NCBI GenBank assembly: GCA_030429735.1
Contig: JAUIET010000001.1
Span: 310,001-374,000, forward strand
DNA: 64,000 bases
Source: Gammaproteobacteria bacterium
GTDB taxonomy: Bacteria; Pseudomonadota; Gammaproteobacteria; Pseudomonadales; JAUIET01
Reading direction: 5' to 3'
Each line of letters opens with the position of its first letter. Position 1 is the first letter of the stretch. The position numbers and the translations under genes are program-made. This document shows, piece after piece, positions 21,148 through 31,730 of the stretch. Below the pieces are notes generated by a model that worked only from the letters and a program-made list of their open reading frames with translations, had not been told where the DNA came from and did not search any database.

Positions 21148-21176
21148 ATTGTACGCACAGGCGGGCGGACTGTCCA
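21148..21176 (-). promoter_or_regulatory. Predicted sigma-70 promoter of carAB-greA
   Basis: On the minus strand TGGACA and TACAAT are separated by exactly 17 bases, each matching the consensus at five of six positions. Transcription would begin near 21141, giving a leader of about 125 bases that contains the terminator hairpin. Confidence 0.65.
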
Positions 21177-21204
21177 TGCTGTTTGAACGCACAATCGGCG
21201 ATTA

Positions 21205-22113
21205 ATGCCGATCCGGATTGCTTGCGTGTTAGCATGCGTCTCGATGTATTCTTCTCAGACCCACTCTATCAAATCCATTATAGTGCTGACGCTGACAATA
21301 GGCGTTTTATCAGCCTGCACCAGCGGTCTGTTGATACGCAACCTGGACTGGTTAGTAGAGCGCTATATCGATGATTACTTCGATGTCACCGATGACCAGT
21401 CTGAATTGCTCTCACAACTGGTTGATGACAGCGCCCAGTACAGCGCCGCACACTCAATACCGGCGCTTATAGCCATTCTTGATCAGGCTGTCGCTGAAAA
21501 CGCCAAGGCCGAATTGCACGACTCTCTGCCGAATTTGGTCAAAGCTGCTGAAGCTCTTGGTGATCAGGTAACCAAAGACAATACCAACAACCTTATACGA
21601 TTCGCACTGACTGTGACCGCTGCGCAGCGCGAGCAAATTGCCGTGGAGTTACAGCGTAAAAACCGCAAATACGCCAAAAAGTACATCGATCCAGGACAGA
21701 ACGCCCGACGCAAAGTATTTGAAAAAGACGTCAGGCGCTATGCGTCGCGCTGGCTGGGGCACCTGAATAGCGAGCAGCAAGCCAATCTTCAACGCTACGT
21801 GGAGCAGTACCGACTTGATGAAACTGAATGGATGTCCTCCAGAACAGCCTGGCAGACTGAGTTTCTTCACGCGCTTGCACTACCCTCACGCGAGGCAAAA
21901 CGGCAACGATTACAGACACTGATTAACAACCCCGATACCACATTTTCTGAGCAGCAACGTGAGGACGCTGAATTCAATACCGAACTGTCCATACGCCAGC
22001 TACAGGCAGTAATTCGTGTCAGCTCCGAACAGCAAAGAGCGCGCATTGAAAAACAATTATTGAAACTTCGAAGGCGAATCAGCGGCTTCCAGCAAGCTTT
22101 GGGGCAAGGTTAG
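21205..22113 (+). CDS. DUF6279 family lipoprotein
   Basis: The protein has a lipobox (TIGVLSAC) and then a largely helical, charged domain typical of DUF6279, including the opening LIRNLDWLVERYIDDYFDVT near the acylated Cys. The function of the family is unknown. Two starts are possible: ATG 21205 (302 residues) or ATG 21244 (289 residues, MYSSQTHSIKSIIVL), the second giving a more usual signal length. Neither has a clear ribosome site. The gene is divergent from carA and shares its upstream region. Confidence 0.78.
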   Translation: MPIRIACVLACVSMYSSQTHSIKSIIVLTLTIGVLSACTSGLLIRNLDWLVERYIDDYFDVTDDQSELLSQLVDDSAQYSAAHSIPALIAILDQAVAENAKAELHDSLPNLVKAAEALGDQVTKDNTNNLIRFALTVTAAQREQIAVELQRKNRKYAKKYIDPGQNARRKVFEKDVRRYASRWLGHLNSEQQANLQRYVEQYRLDETEWMSSRTAWQTEFLHALALPSREAKRQRLQTLINNPDTTFSEQQREDAEFNTELSIRQLQAVIRVSSEQQRARIEKQLLKLRRRISGFQQALGQG

Positions 22114-22137
22114 AGTTGCGCCTGTCAGAGCTGCTCA

Positions 22138-23430
22138 CTACGCCATTTCAACTACTTTTTCACGGCAAAGCTCTAACATGCTTTCCAGCGCGATATCCAG
22201 ATCAACAGCTTTTAGAAGCACGCCTGACTCAGAATCGTCTGCTGGATCGTTGTCTGCTGCCAGTTCTTGGGTCAGACCAAACTCCTTGAGCTTTTCCAAG
22301 GCATCATCTATTTCAAAATCACACTGCTTGCTGCCAAACCCTCGCAACCATTGCTCTATTTTGATGTCCAGCTCCTGCTTGCTGAGAGCATGCTCAGAGG
22401 TCACAAGGAAGAAATACGCCAGCATAGACTCTTTACGCTCAGCCTCTTCGGCCGCATCAATCAAGCGATGGAAAACACCCGCGTTATTGTCCAGGTTTTT
22501 GAAGTACAGGTTGTCGGCCAGCACTTTCATGAACTTAATCTTTCGGTTTCGAAAGGCGTTGAACTGCTTCCATATATAAGCACCCACTGACGCCAAGCCA
22601 ATGCCGAGCGCAACCAACGCGGTTTGATCAATAAACACCGGCTCATCACGCCACCCGAGCCAGAATGCAAACAGCGCACCTAGCAACAAGACGGTTGAAC
22701 CCAGCTTGGTGACCAACACTACTACACCACTGACAGCAGCGGGCACGCCGATCATAATTTTATCCTGCACGCGCATCGCCACTTCGGTGTTAGGAAACAG
22801 CATCTCCAGGTCAGCTTTTGGAATATTGCGAAACAGCTTGAGCATGGTTGTGCCGGGTTTAAAAAATAAGTCTTTCGGGTCACGCTTGCGAAAATAGTCT
22901 TCATTCTTGAATTTCACATACACCAACACACGTTCGTAGTTGGTAAATTCAATATCGAATTTTTTCCAGCTGTACCATTTTCTCGCTTGCGCGGTACGTC
23001 GTGATTCACCGCGACGGTAAAAAAGGATTTGTTCAAAATCGTCGAAGTCCACGTTCAAACGAATGTTAAACAAGGATTGTTCCAGCAAGGCGCGGTTAAG
23101 ATCTTCCTGGCTGACCGGCTTAAAGTTGGCTGACTGGACAACATCAGTGAGTGTTTCAACCAACAGTGATTGTTTGTCTTTCAATTCGCTGGTGGTTGAG
23201 TGCGTGACAGGCAGTGTGTCGCTGTCGGGATTGAATGGCGCGTAACAATCTTTGAGCGTGTCCAACTTACGCTGGAATTGCAGGTGAAAATACCGGCTCA
23301 TCAGCACACAGATTTTTTCGAATCGACGTTTGTCTTTGTCTGCAAGGTCCTTCGATCGCAGACACATCTCCAGCAGATCGTCAGCGCGAAACGGAATAAA
23401 GTGCTCTTGTTCTACGTCGGGTAATTCCAT
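22138..23430 (-). CDS. DUF3754 (TMEM143-like) membrane protein
   Basis: The track ORF starts inside dapB. The better start is the ATG at 23430 (MELPDVEQEHFIPF), 16 bases after the dapB stop, giving 430 residues. The central part matches DUF3754: RRGESRRTAQARKWYSWKKF, NYERVLVYVKFK and KPGTTMLKLFRNIPKADLE. Two hydrophobic segments follow (PAAVSGVVVLVTKLGSTVLL and ALVALGIGLASVGAYIW), then a cytosolic helical tail. The family extends from bacteria to mitochondrial TMEM143 and has no settled function. It is likely co-transcribed with dapB. Confidence 0.8.
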   Translation of the reverse strand: MELPDVEQEHFIPFRADDLLEMCLRSKDLADKDKRRFEKICVLMSRYFHLQFQRKLDTLKDCYAPFNPDSDTLPVTHSTTSELKDKQSLLVETLTDVVQSANFKPVSQEDLNRALLEQSLFNIRLNVDFDDFEQILFYRRGESRRTAQARKWYSWKKFDIEFTNYERVLVYVKFKNEDYFRKRDPKDLFFKPGTTMLKLFRNIPKADLEMLFPNTEVAMRVQDKIMIGVPAAVSGVVVLVTKLGSTVLLLGALFAFWLGWRDEPVFIDQTALVALGIGLASVGAYIWKQFNAFRNRKIKFMKVLADNLYFKNLDNNAGVFHRLIDAAEEAERKESMLAYFFLVTSEHALSKQELDIKIEQWLRGFGSKQCDFEIDDALEKLKEFGLTQELAADNDPADDSESGVLLKAVDLDIALESMLELCREKVVEMA

Positions 23431-23446
23431 TGCAGGTCGCTGCTCG

Positions 23447-24289
<843 letters not shown>

Positions 24290-24302
24290 CTATAGCGTAT
24301 TT

Positions 24303-25427
24303 TCAGCCTGTCATATCGTCGAAGAATTTCTTAACGCCTTCAAACCAGCTGTCTTTGCGCGGTGAATGCTTTGAGCCGCGTTCATCCATCATGCCCCGCA
24401 ATTCCTCCAGCAAATCTTTTTGCCGCCGATTCAAATTCACTGGTGTTTCAACCACCACACGACACATCAGGTCACCGGCACTGCCACCACGCACCGGTAC
24501 CACTCCTTTACCGCGCAAGCGGAACAGTTTGCCGGTTTGGGTTTCGGCGGGGATCTTCAGTTTAACGCGACCGTCCAGGGTGGGAACTTCAAGCTCTCCG
24601 CCCAATGCGGCATCGACAAAGCTAATTGGCACTTCGCAGTACAAATGTTTTCCATCGCGCTCAAAGAGCTGATGATCACGCACCGAAATCTGCACGTAAA
24701 GATCGCCACTGGGGCCACCGCTCGGGCCTGCTTCACCTTCGCCGGACAGGCGAATACGATCGCCGGTATCAACACCGGCAGGAACTTTGACTGACAGCGA
24801 TTTGCGTTCTTCAACCCGACCTTGGCCACCGCACTCCCGACAAGGATCGGATATTACTTGCCCGCGGCCACGACAGTTCGGGCAGGTTTGTTGCACCGAG
24901 AAAAAGCCTTGCTGCATGCGCACCTGACCAACACCACCGCAGGTACCACAGTTGCTGGGCGAGCTGCCGGGTTTGGCGCCGCTGCCATCGCAGGATTCGC
25001 AGGAAACCAGCCTTGGTACCTTGATCTTGACCGTGGTGCCTTTCACCGCCTGCTCAAGATCCAGGTCCAGTGTGTATTGAAGATCTGAACCGCGCTGCGG
25101 ACCACCGCGCGAACGGCCACCACCGCCACCAAAGATATCGCCAAATACGTCGCCAAAAATATCACTGAACGAACCGCCACCAAAACCGCCACCGGCTTGT
25201 GGATCTACACCTGCATGACCGAACTGGTCGTACGCTTGGCGCTTTTCCTGGTCGGATAATATTTCGTACGCTTCTGTGGCTTCTTTAAACTTGGCGTCTG
25301 CGTCAGCATCATCCGGATTACGGTCTGGATGAAACTTCATCGCAATACGGCGGTAGGCTTTTTTGATCTCGGCCTGTCCGGCACCCCGATCGAGGTTCAG
25401 TACTTCATAATAATCGCGTTTGGACAT
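24303..25427 (-). CDS. dnaJ: Hsp40 co-chaperone DnaJ
   Basis: Stimulates DnaK ATPase and delivers unfolded clients. Starting at ATG 25427 ([15 protein letters not shown]) it has 374 residues; the extra 16 residues of the track ORF are not conserved-looking. The J-domain has the essential HPD (KFHPDRNP), a Gly/Phe region follows ([15 protein letters not shown]), and four CxxCxGxG zinc motifs are complete ([32 protein letters not shown]). It is separated from dnaK by 425 bases that hold two large hairpin modules, which probably uncouples the two genes in expression. Confidence 0.96.
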   Translation of the reverse strand: MSKRDYYEVLNLDRGAGQAEIKKAYRRIAMKFHPDRNPDDADADAKFKEATEAYEILSDQEKRQAYDQFGHAGVDPQAGGGFGGGSFSDIFGDVFGDIFGGGGGRSRGGPQRGSDLQYTLDLDLEQAVKGTTVKIKVPRLVSCESCDGSGAKPGSSPSNCGTCGGVGQVRMQQGFFSVQQTCPNCRGRGQVISDPCRECGGQGRVEERKSLSVKVPAGVDTGDRIRLSGEGEAGPSGGPSGDLYVQISVRDHQLFERDGKHLYCEVPISFVDAALGGELEVPTLDGRVKLKIPAETQTGKLFRLRGKGVVPVRGGSAGDLMCRVVVETPVNLNRRQKDLLEELRGMMDERGSKHSPRKDSWFEGVKKFFDDMTG

Positions 25428-25523
25428 AGTCTGTTCCGTATCAATCCGCCGTATTTTTCTTTGCAGACGCAGCAACGCGGAGACAAGCTCCGCGTTTGGG
25501 TTCCCATATTCTTAAGCAGGTTC

Positions 25524-25635
25524 GGCGTTGGAATTCAGAGCGCTTTTCGGGACACGCCGTGAACCCATCCATGGGGGCTCGTTGAAAAGGTCCCTCTTTT
25601 CAACGGTCCCGAAAAGCGCTCTGAACCCCAACACC
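25524..25635 (+). repeat. Composite hairpin module 1 between dnaK and dnaJ
   Basis: Outer arms TTCAGAGCGCTTTTCGGGA (25534-25552) and its exact complement (25607-25625) enclose a core: CACGCCG, then AACCCATCCATGGGGGCTC, then a small hairpin TTGAAAAG/CTTTTCAA. The outer pairing continues imperfectly for about 10 more bases each way. The core recurs, reversed, in module 2, while the outer arms do not. I know of similar ACCCATCC-GGGGGCTC elements scattered in marine gammaproteobacterial genomes but cannot name a family. Confidence 0.85.
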
Positions 25636-25666
25636 TAAGTGCTAAATTTCTACATTGTGGCACGGA

Positions 25667-25814
25667 GGAGTCGCCCTCTGTAGCAATTTTATAGACCTTC
25701 AAAAAGAGGGACCTTTTTGAAGAGCCCCCATGGATGGGTTTAAAGCTGGCCCCGAGAGCGCAGCGAGCGCTTTGGGTCCGGCGTGTCTATAAAATTGCTA
25801 CAGAGGGCGACTCC
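25667..25814 (-). repeat. Composite hairpin module 2, opposite orientation
   Basis: Outer arms are a perfect 30-bp inverted repeat (25667-25696 and 25785-25814, containing CCCTCTGTAGCAATTTTATA). Read on the minus strand, the interior repeats the module 1 core: CACGCCG, AACCCATCCATGGGGGCTC, and a hairpin TTCAAAAAG/CTTTTTGAA enclosing GGTCCCTC. It also has an extra 25-base block with an AGCGC/GCGCT inverted repeat. The two modules are thus the same element facing each other, 31 bases apart. Confidence 0.85.
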
Positions 25815-25817
25815 GGT

Positions 25818-25837
25818 GTTCACTAAAAACAGTGAAC
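25818..25837 (-). terminator. Hairpin after dnaK
   Basis: GTTCACT and AGTGAAC pair around a six-base loop, 16 bases past the dnaK stop. No T-run follows, so it may be a 3'-end stabiliser or a weak terminator that lowers dnaJ transcription relative to dnaK. Confidence 0.4.
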
Positions 25838-25852
25838 TCCTAGCCGTCCGTA

Positions 25853-27781
<1,929 letters not shown>

Positions 27782-27833
27782 TTCTTTGTCCTCTTTGTGA
27801 TCCCAGATGGGATCCGGTCAGTCTTGCTTGTGT

Positions 27834-27861
27834 ATATTGGTGCTTAAAACGCTAATTCAAG
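27834..27861 (-). promoter_or_regulatory. Sigma-32-like promoter of dnaK
   Basis: On the minus strand CTTGAAT is followed after 13 bases by ACCAATAT, which fits the heat-shock consensus CTTGAAA and CCCCATnT at 6 of 7 and 5 of 7 informative positions. It would allow dnaK transcription independent of grpE. Confidence 0.5.
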
Positions 27862-27894
27862 GGTTAAAACACGTGAAAAAGGGGTAAATGATGA

Positions 27895-28494
27895 TTATTT
27901 GCTGACCACCACCATGGCGGGTCGCAACAGCCGGCCATGCAAGGTGTAACCTTTTTGCATAACATCCATTACTGTGTTTGGCTCCATGTCAGGGTTTTCA
28001 ACCATTGTCATTGCCTGATGCAGCTGCGGGTCAAACGGTTCGCCCACCGGGTCTACTCGTTCCAGGCTGAATTTCGCCAACACATCAATAAAACTTTTTT
28101 GAGTCAGTTCGATGCCTTCCAGCAATGGTTTCAGGGTTTCGTCATCCGCACTGATTTGATCTTGCGCGCGCTCAAGGTTATCAACAACAGCTAGCAATTC
28201 GCGACAAAACTTTTCCATGCCAAATTTGTGCGCGTTTTCCACGTCTTTTTCCGCACGCCGGCGCACGTTCTGCGCTTCAGCGGCTGCGCGAAGGGCTTGA
28301 TCCTTGGCGTCTGCAAGCTGCTGGTTGAGCGATTCCACTTCGGCTTGCAGTGCGGCCATGGGGTCTAGCTCAGCAAGCTGCTCTTCAGCGCCATTTGACG
28401 TATCATCATCGACGGCTTCTGCCGTGGCTGCATTCTCATTTTGCTGTTCAACGTCTGCAACCGGATCTACCACGTCGTCTTTCTTATCTACCAC
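27895..28494 (-). CDS. grpE: Nucleotide exchange factor GrpE
   Basis: Releases ADP from DnaK. The track start is TTG 28509, which lies on the ribosome site; GTG 28494 ([16 protein letters not shown]) has GGAGAG seven bases upstream and is preferred, giving 199 residues. An acidic disordered N-terminus is followed by a long coiled coil (about residues 55-110, [20 protein letters not shown]...) and the beta-wing domain with the signature [12 protein letters not shown]-like segment ([19 protein letters not shown]). It is the first gene of grpE-dnaK-dnaJ. Confidence 0.95.
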   Translation of the reverse strand: MVDKKDDVVDPVADVEQQNENAATAEAVDDDTSNGAEEQLAELDPMAALQAEVESLNQQLADAKDQALRAAAEAQNVRRRAEKDVENAHKFGMEKFCRELLAVVDNLERAQDQISADDETLKPLLEGIELTQKSFIDVLAKFSLERVDPVGEPFDPQLHQAMTMVENPDMEPNTVMDVMQKGYTLHGRLLRPAMVVVSK

Positions 28495-28528
28495 CAGGTT
28501 TCTCTCCAAATTGGCCTAACACCAGCCG

Positions 28529-28556
28529 AAATGGGGTTGAACTTTCTTTTTTCAAG
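28529..28556 (-). promoter_or_regulatory. Sigma-32 heat-shock promoter of grpE-dnaK
   Basis: On the minus strand CTTGAAA is followed after 13 bases by CCCCATTT. This is a perfect match to the E. coli heat-shock consensus (CTTGAAA, 11-16 bases, CCCCATnT). It lies about 35 bases before the grpE start codon. Confidence 0.85.
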
Positions 28557-28653
28557 GTTGATTTGAAAATTATTGCTGAATCTGTTGATTGTTCTGCTGA
28601 AGCACGAAGTTGGCTGCGCTATGATCCAGCCCTGCACCTCAAGGAGAGTCTTT

Positions 28654-29022
28654 ATGCGTCTTGTTTTTACCTTCGTTACCGCCCTTGCTGTAAGCAACCC
28701 CGCTGCTGCTGACTCGGCATTCAGCACCGAGATATCGGCTTTGTGCGAAAAAACCAAAGCCTGCGCGATTGCTGAAATGAAGAAATCATTACCGCCGAAT
28801 ATGCAGGAGATGGCCATGGGCATGGTGTCTCAGGCCTGCGTGTCCATCGAACAAAGCTACGCGTATCTTGAAAATGGTGAGTATGCGGACCTTGTGGACA
28901 GCGCAACAGCCTGCATGAAAAGCATGAGCAGTCTGAGCTGCGAGGAATTGATGAACGACCCGGAGACACAAGCCTGCAAAGACTACGAGAAAGAAGCGGA
29001 AAAATACGAAACGAATTATTAG
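28654..29022 (+). CDS. Small exported six-cysteine protein, unknown
   Basis: I do not recognise this family. ATG 28654 is preceded by AAGGAGAG at good spacing; the 27 extra residues of the track ORF can be dropped. The 122-residue product starts with a Sec signal (MRLVFTFVTALAVSNPAAAD). The mature part has about 100 residues, is helical and Met/Glu-rich, and has six cysteines spread as in a disulfide-linked helical bundle (ALCEKTKAC, SQAC, ATAC, LSCEEL, TQAC). It is divergent from grpE and its stop overlaps the convergent rhomboid gene by 4 bases. Confidence 0.7.
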   Translation: MRLVFTFVTALAVSNPAAADSAFSTEISALCEKTKACAIAEMKKSLPPNMQEMAMGMVSQACVSIEQSYAYLENGEYADLVDSATACMKSMSSLSCEELMNDPETQACKDYEKEAEKYETNY

Positions 29023-29615
29023 CCCAGCAGCGTTCGGCCTTTGGCACTGCGCCGCCACAGCACCGTGTAAATACCGCCAAACACCGCACCGCCCAAGTGG
29101 GCGAAATGCGCCACGCCGCTGGCGGCACCGCTGACACCAAGGGTCAGGTCGATAATAATCAATGCGGCAATCATGTACTTTGCTTTCATCGGAATAGGTG
29201 GAATCAACAGCATAATGCGGTGATTCGGAAACAGAATCGCGAAGCCGACAAATACTCCGTATACCGCCCCGGAAGCGCCCAGAACAGGCACTGGATCAGC
29301 AAGCCCGGTCTGCCAGGCCAGCGCCTGGATTGCGGCGGCTCCGAATGCACACAACAGGTAATAGCCAAGAAATGCCCTGGAGCCCCAAATCTGCTCCATG
29401 ATGGAGCCAAACATGTACAAGCCGAACATATTGAACAGAATATGCGTGGTACCGCCGTGCATAAAAAAATGAGTGATTAGCTGAAATGGCCGAAACAATT
29501 CCATACCCGGCGGGAACAGGGCCAGCATCAGGCGGCTGTCCCAGTTCATGGTTGCCACGAATACCACCACATTGATGATCAGCAATACCGTGACAACCGG
29601 GGTCATTTTGTTCAC
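29019..29615 (-). CDS. Rhomboid family intramembrane serine protease
   Basis: A 198-residue six-helix rhomboid. The catalytic Ser is in GASGAVYG and the catalytic His in the last helix (VAHFAHLGGAVFGG). The conserved HGGTTHILFNM segment supplies the oxyanion-hole His and Asn, and the first helix is VVTVLLIINVVVFVA. It cleaves membrane-spanning substrates within the bilayer; targets are unknown. The length is near the minimal bacterial rhomboid, with no extra cytosolic domain. Confidence 0.92.
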   Translation of the reverse strand: MNKMTPVVTVLLIINVVVFVATMNWDSRLMLALFPPGMELFRPFQLITHFFMHGGTTHILFNMFGLYMFGSIMEQIWGSRAFLGYYLLCAFGAAAIQALAWQTGLADPVPVLGASGAVYGVFVGFAILFPNHRIMLLIPPIPMKAKYMIAALIIIDLTLGVSGAASGVAHFAHLGGAVFGGIYTVLWRRSAKGRTLLG

Positions 29616-29660
29616 AACTGGCGTCCTGTCCTGCGCTTTGGCATGTCTTTCTTACCTGAC

Positions 29661-30338
29661 TTATTCAGCATGATCAGAATCAGTTCGTTCAGAGAGGCGA
29701 GCTTTTAGTTCCGCAACCTCGCGCTCCAGCACACTGAGCCGATCGGCAAGCTCAGCAACACCGATTCGCGAAGCACTGCTGGCCGCGGGCTGCGAAGCCT
29801 CAGACGCATAACGATCAACATCGATCGGGCCGGACAACAAATGCATAAATTCTGAATCTTTACGGCCCGGGGTTCTGGGTAGCTTGACCAGCAATGCATC
29901 ACCTTCTCCCTCCATGAGCGAGTTGAGCGTGACGACCACCTCTGAATTATCGGCAAACTCGTGCAGGCGCCCACTGCGCGAGCGGATTTCGCCCGGCGTT
30001 TGCGGACCGCGAAGCATGGCCAGTGTCATTACGGCGTATTGAGCCGGGTTGAATTGAAAGCCATGCAAACCGGTATTGCAGAAACGCTGGTGGTATTTCT
30101 TCATGCCGGTTTTAAAGTTTTCTTCCTCTTTCACCAAGTGCTTTTCAACAAGATCAAGAGCCGCTCGCTCCACCTGCCCTTTGCTCAGCGACATGACCGG
30201 ATTTCGCCCTGATTTCTGATTACAGGCATTGGTCAATGCATTCAGCGTGAGCGGGTATTGGTCAGGCGTGGTTACTGCTTTTTCGAGCAGACAACCAAGC
30301 ACTCTTAATTCATTATCGGTCAAACGTGGTATTGGCAT
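29661..30338 (-). CDS. YceH (DUF480) family protein
   Basis: A 225-residue protein matching YceH/DUF480: LTDNELRVLGCLLEKAVTTPDQYPLTLNALTNACNQKS, then KKYHQRFCNT and LRGPQTPGEIRSRSGRLH. The fold is two winged-helix domains. A C-terminal coiled coil (ADRLSVLEREVAELKARLSE) follows a short linker. No biochemical role is established for the family. It stands between the rhomboid gene and hrcA on the same strand. Confidence 0.92.
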   Translation of the reverse strand: MPIPRLTDNELRVLGCLLEKAVTTPDQYPLTLNALTNACNQKSGRNPVMSLSKGQVERAALDLVEKHLVKEEENFKTGMKKYHQRFCNTGLHGFQFNPAQYAVMTLAMLRGPQTPGEIRSRSGRLHEFADNSEVVVTLNSLMEGEGDALLVKLPRTPGRKDSEFMHLLSGPIDVDRYASEASQPAASSASRIGVAELADRLSVLEREVAELKARLSERTDSDHAE

Positions 30339-30505
30339 TAGTTTTACAGATGTTCCTCGCTGGTTCTAAAGCATAACCCACTTCAGCGCGCGTGGCCGAC
30401 AGCGACTTTCAATACATGCAGAAACAGGCCGAGCCAAGGCTATAAACGCGCTTAAAGATACGACATCAGCTGCGCCCTGACACTCGCAGGTGGGGTTATT
30501 GAGAC

Positions 30506-31537
30506 CTAGCGTGACAACGCAGCACTGAGCATTTTTGCCGTCACGTCCACCACCGGAATAACACGCTCGTACGCCATGCGGGTGGGACCAATAATGCCAA
30601 TCACGCCAATGGCTGTCGCGCTGCTTTGATACGGTGCCGTGATCAGACTGAAATCTTCAAATGCGTGGTAGCCTGATTCCTGACCAATAAAAATCTTGAT
30701 ACCTTCGGCGTCGATGCAATGGTTCATCAACATCAAGATATCTTTCTTATATTGAAAGGCGTCAAACAACTCTTTCAATTGGCTGACACGCCCGGTATCC
30801 GCACTATCGAGCAGATTGTTTTGTCCTGCAACCACGCAATCTTGCTCTGCAATGGCTTCCATTGTGTCACCGGCTACTTCAATCATCAGCTGCATCAACT
30901 GATTTATTGAGTCTTTGTCCGCATGCATGGACGCCAGCAAAGCGTCACTGATTTCTTGAAGCTCTTTACCGGCAAAGTGTTCATTGATGTACCTTGCTGC
31001 TGCCACCAGCTCCTTACGGCTAAATTCGCGCTGGGTATGGATGATTCTGTTCTCAACGTCCTTATCCGTAAGAACCAGCACCACCAACACGCGATTGCCC
31101 GACAAAGGCACGAATTCCACCTGCTCCATGCGGCAAGAGTCGCTGCGCGGTGTCACCACAATGCCAGCCTGTGAAGTTAACTGCGACAACAGGTTAGATG
31201 CTGATTCAACCAGTGCGCTGTTGGGTTTGCTTGGGCTCAACTCCGAACGCAGGTTATTCAGGTAACCTTCGTCAAGCGCATCAACGCTGATCAGGCTATC
31301 TACAAACATTCGATAACCCTGCTCCGTTGGCACACGACCGGCTGATGTGTGTGGGGCGCTGACCAGCCCATGCGCTTCCAGGTCAGACATAACGTTGCGC
31401 ATGGTGGCCGGACTGATGCTAAGACCGGTCTCTTCAACCAGGCTTTTAGAGCCAACCGGCGTGCCCTCGCGAATATAGCGATCAATCAACGCTTTCAGGA
31501 TTAGTCGGCTGCGGTCAGAAATCTGTGGTTCGTTCAT
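30506..31537 (-). CDS. hrcA: Heat-inducible transcription repressor HrcA
   Basis: Represses chaperone operons by binding CIRCE elements. It has 343 residues. The N-terminal winged helix is visible (LILKALIDRYIREGTPVGSKSL, LSISPATMRNVMSDLEAHGLV) with the adjoining HTSAGRVPTEQGYRMFVD; the GAF-like core and C-terminus (IGPTRMAYERVIPVVDVTAKMLS) are complete. It is not in the grpE operon here, and I find no CIRCE repeat (TTAGCACTC-N9-GAGTGCTAA) in the window, so its target is probably groESL elsewhere. Confidence 0.95.
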   Translation of the reverse strand: MNEPQISDRSRLILKALIDRYIREGTPVGSKSLVEETGLSISPATMRNVMSDLEAHGLVSAPHTSAGRVPTEQGYRMFVDSLISVDALDEGYLNNLRSELSPSKPNSALVESASNLLSQLTSQAGIVVTPRSDSCRMEQVEFVPLSGNRVLVVLVLTDKDVENRIIHTQREFSRKELVAAARYINEHFAGKELQEISDALLASMHADKDSINQLMQLMIEVAGDTMEAIAEQDCVVAGQNNLLDSADTGRVSQLKELFDAFQYKKDILMLMNHCIDAEGIKIFIGQESGYHAFEDFSLITAPYQSSATAIGVIGIIGPTRMAYERVIPVVDVTAKMLSAALSR

Positions 31538-31687
31538 AAATCAGTGAAACCTCTGAACACGAAACTCTAAACAACATAGTAAGAGATTGCCCGCAGTATA
31601 CCAAACGCCCGACCACGTACGGGCTGCAAGGGCGCTGGATGGTAGTGATCACTCAGCGAAAAAAAATACTGTATATATTCCCATATA

Positions 31688-31703
31688 CTGTATTAATATA
31701 CAG
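31688..31703 (+). promoter_or_regulatory. LexA (SOS) box upstream of recN
   Basis: CTGTATTAATATACAG is an exact CTGT-N8-ACAG palindrome of the enterobacterial LexA type, 27 bases before the recN start. A second, degenerate copy (CTGTATATATTCCCAT) lies just upstream. E. coli recN likewise has more than one LexA box. Confidence 0.9.
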
Positions 31704-31730
31704 ATAAATCCTTCGTCGGTGCGCAGAACA

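Noticed and set aside
20930-21235. 101-residue minus-strand ORF covering the carA leader
   Set aside because: It runs through the predicted promoter and terminator hairpin in another frame; a composition artefact.
27782-28572. CIRCE operator for HrcA
   Set aside because: No TTAGCACTC/GAGTGCTAA inverted repeat upstream of grpE or dnaK.
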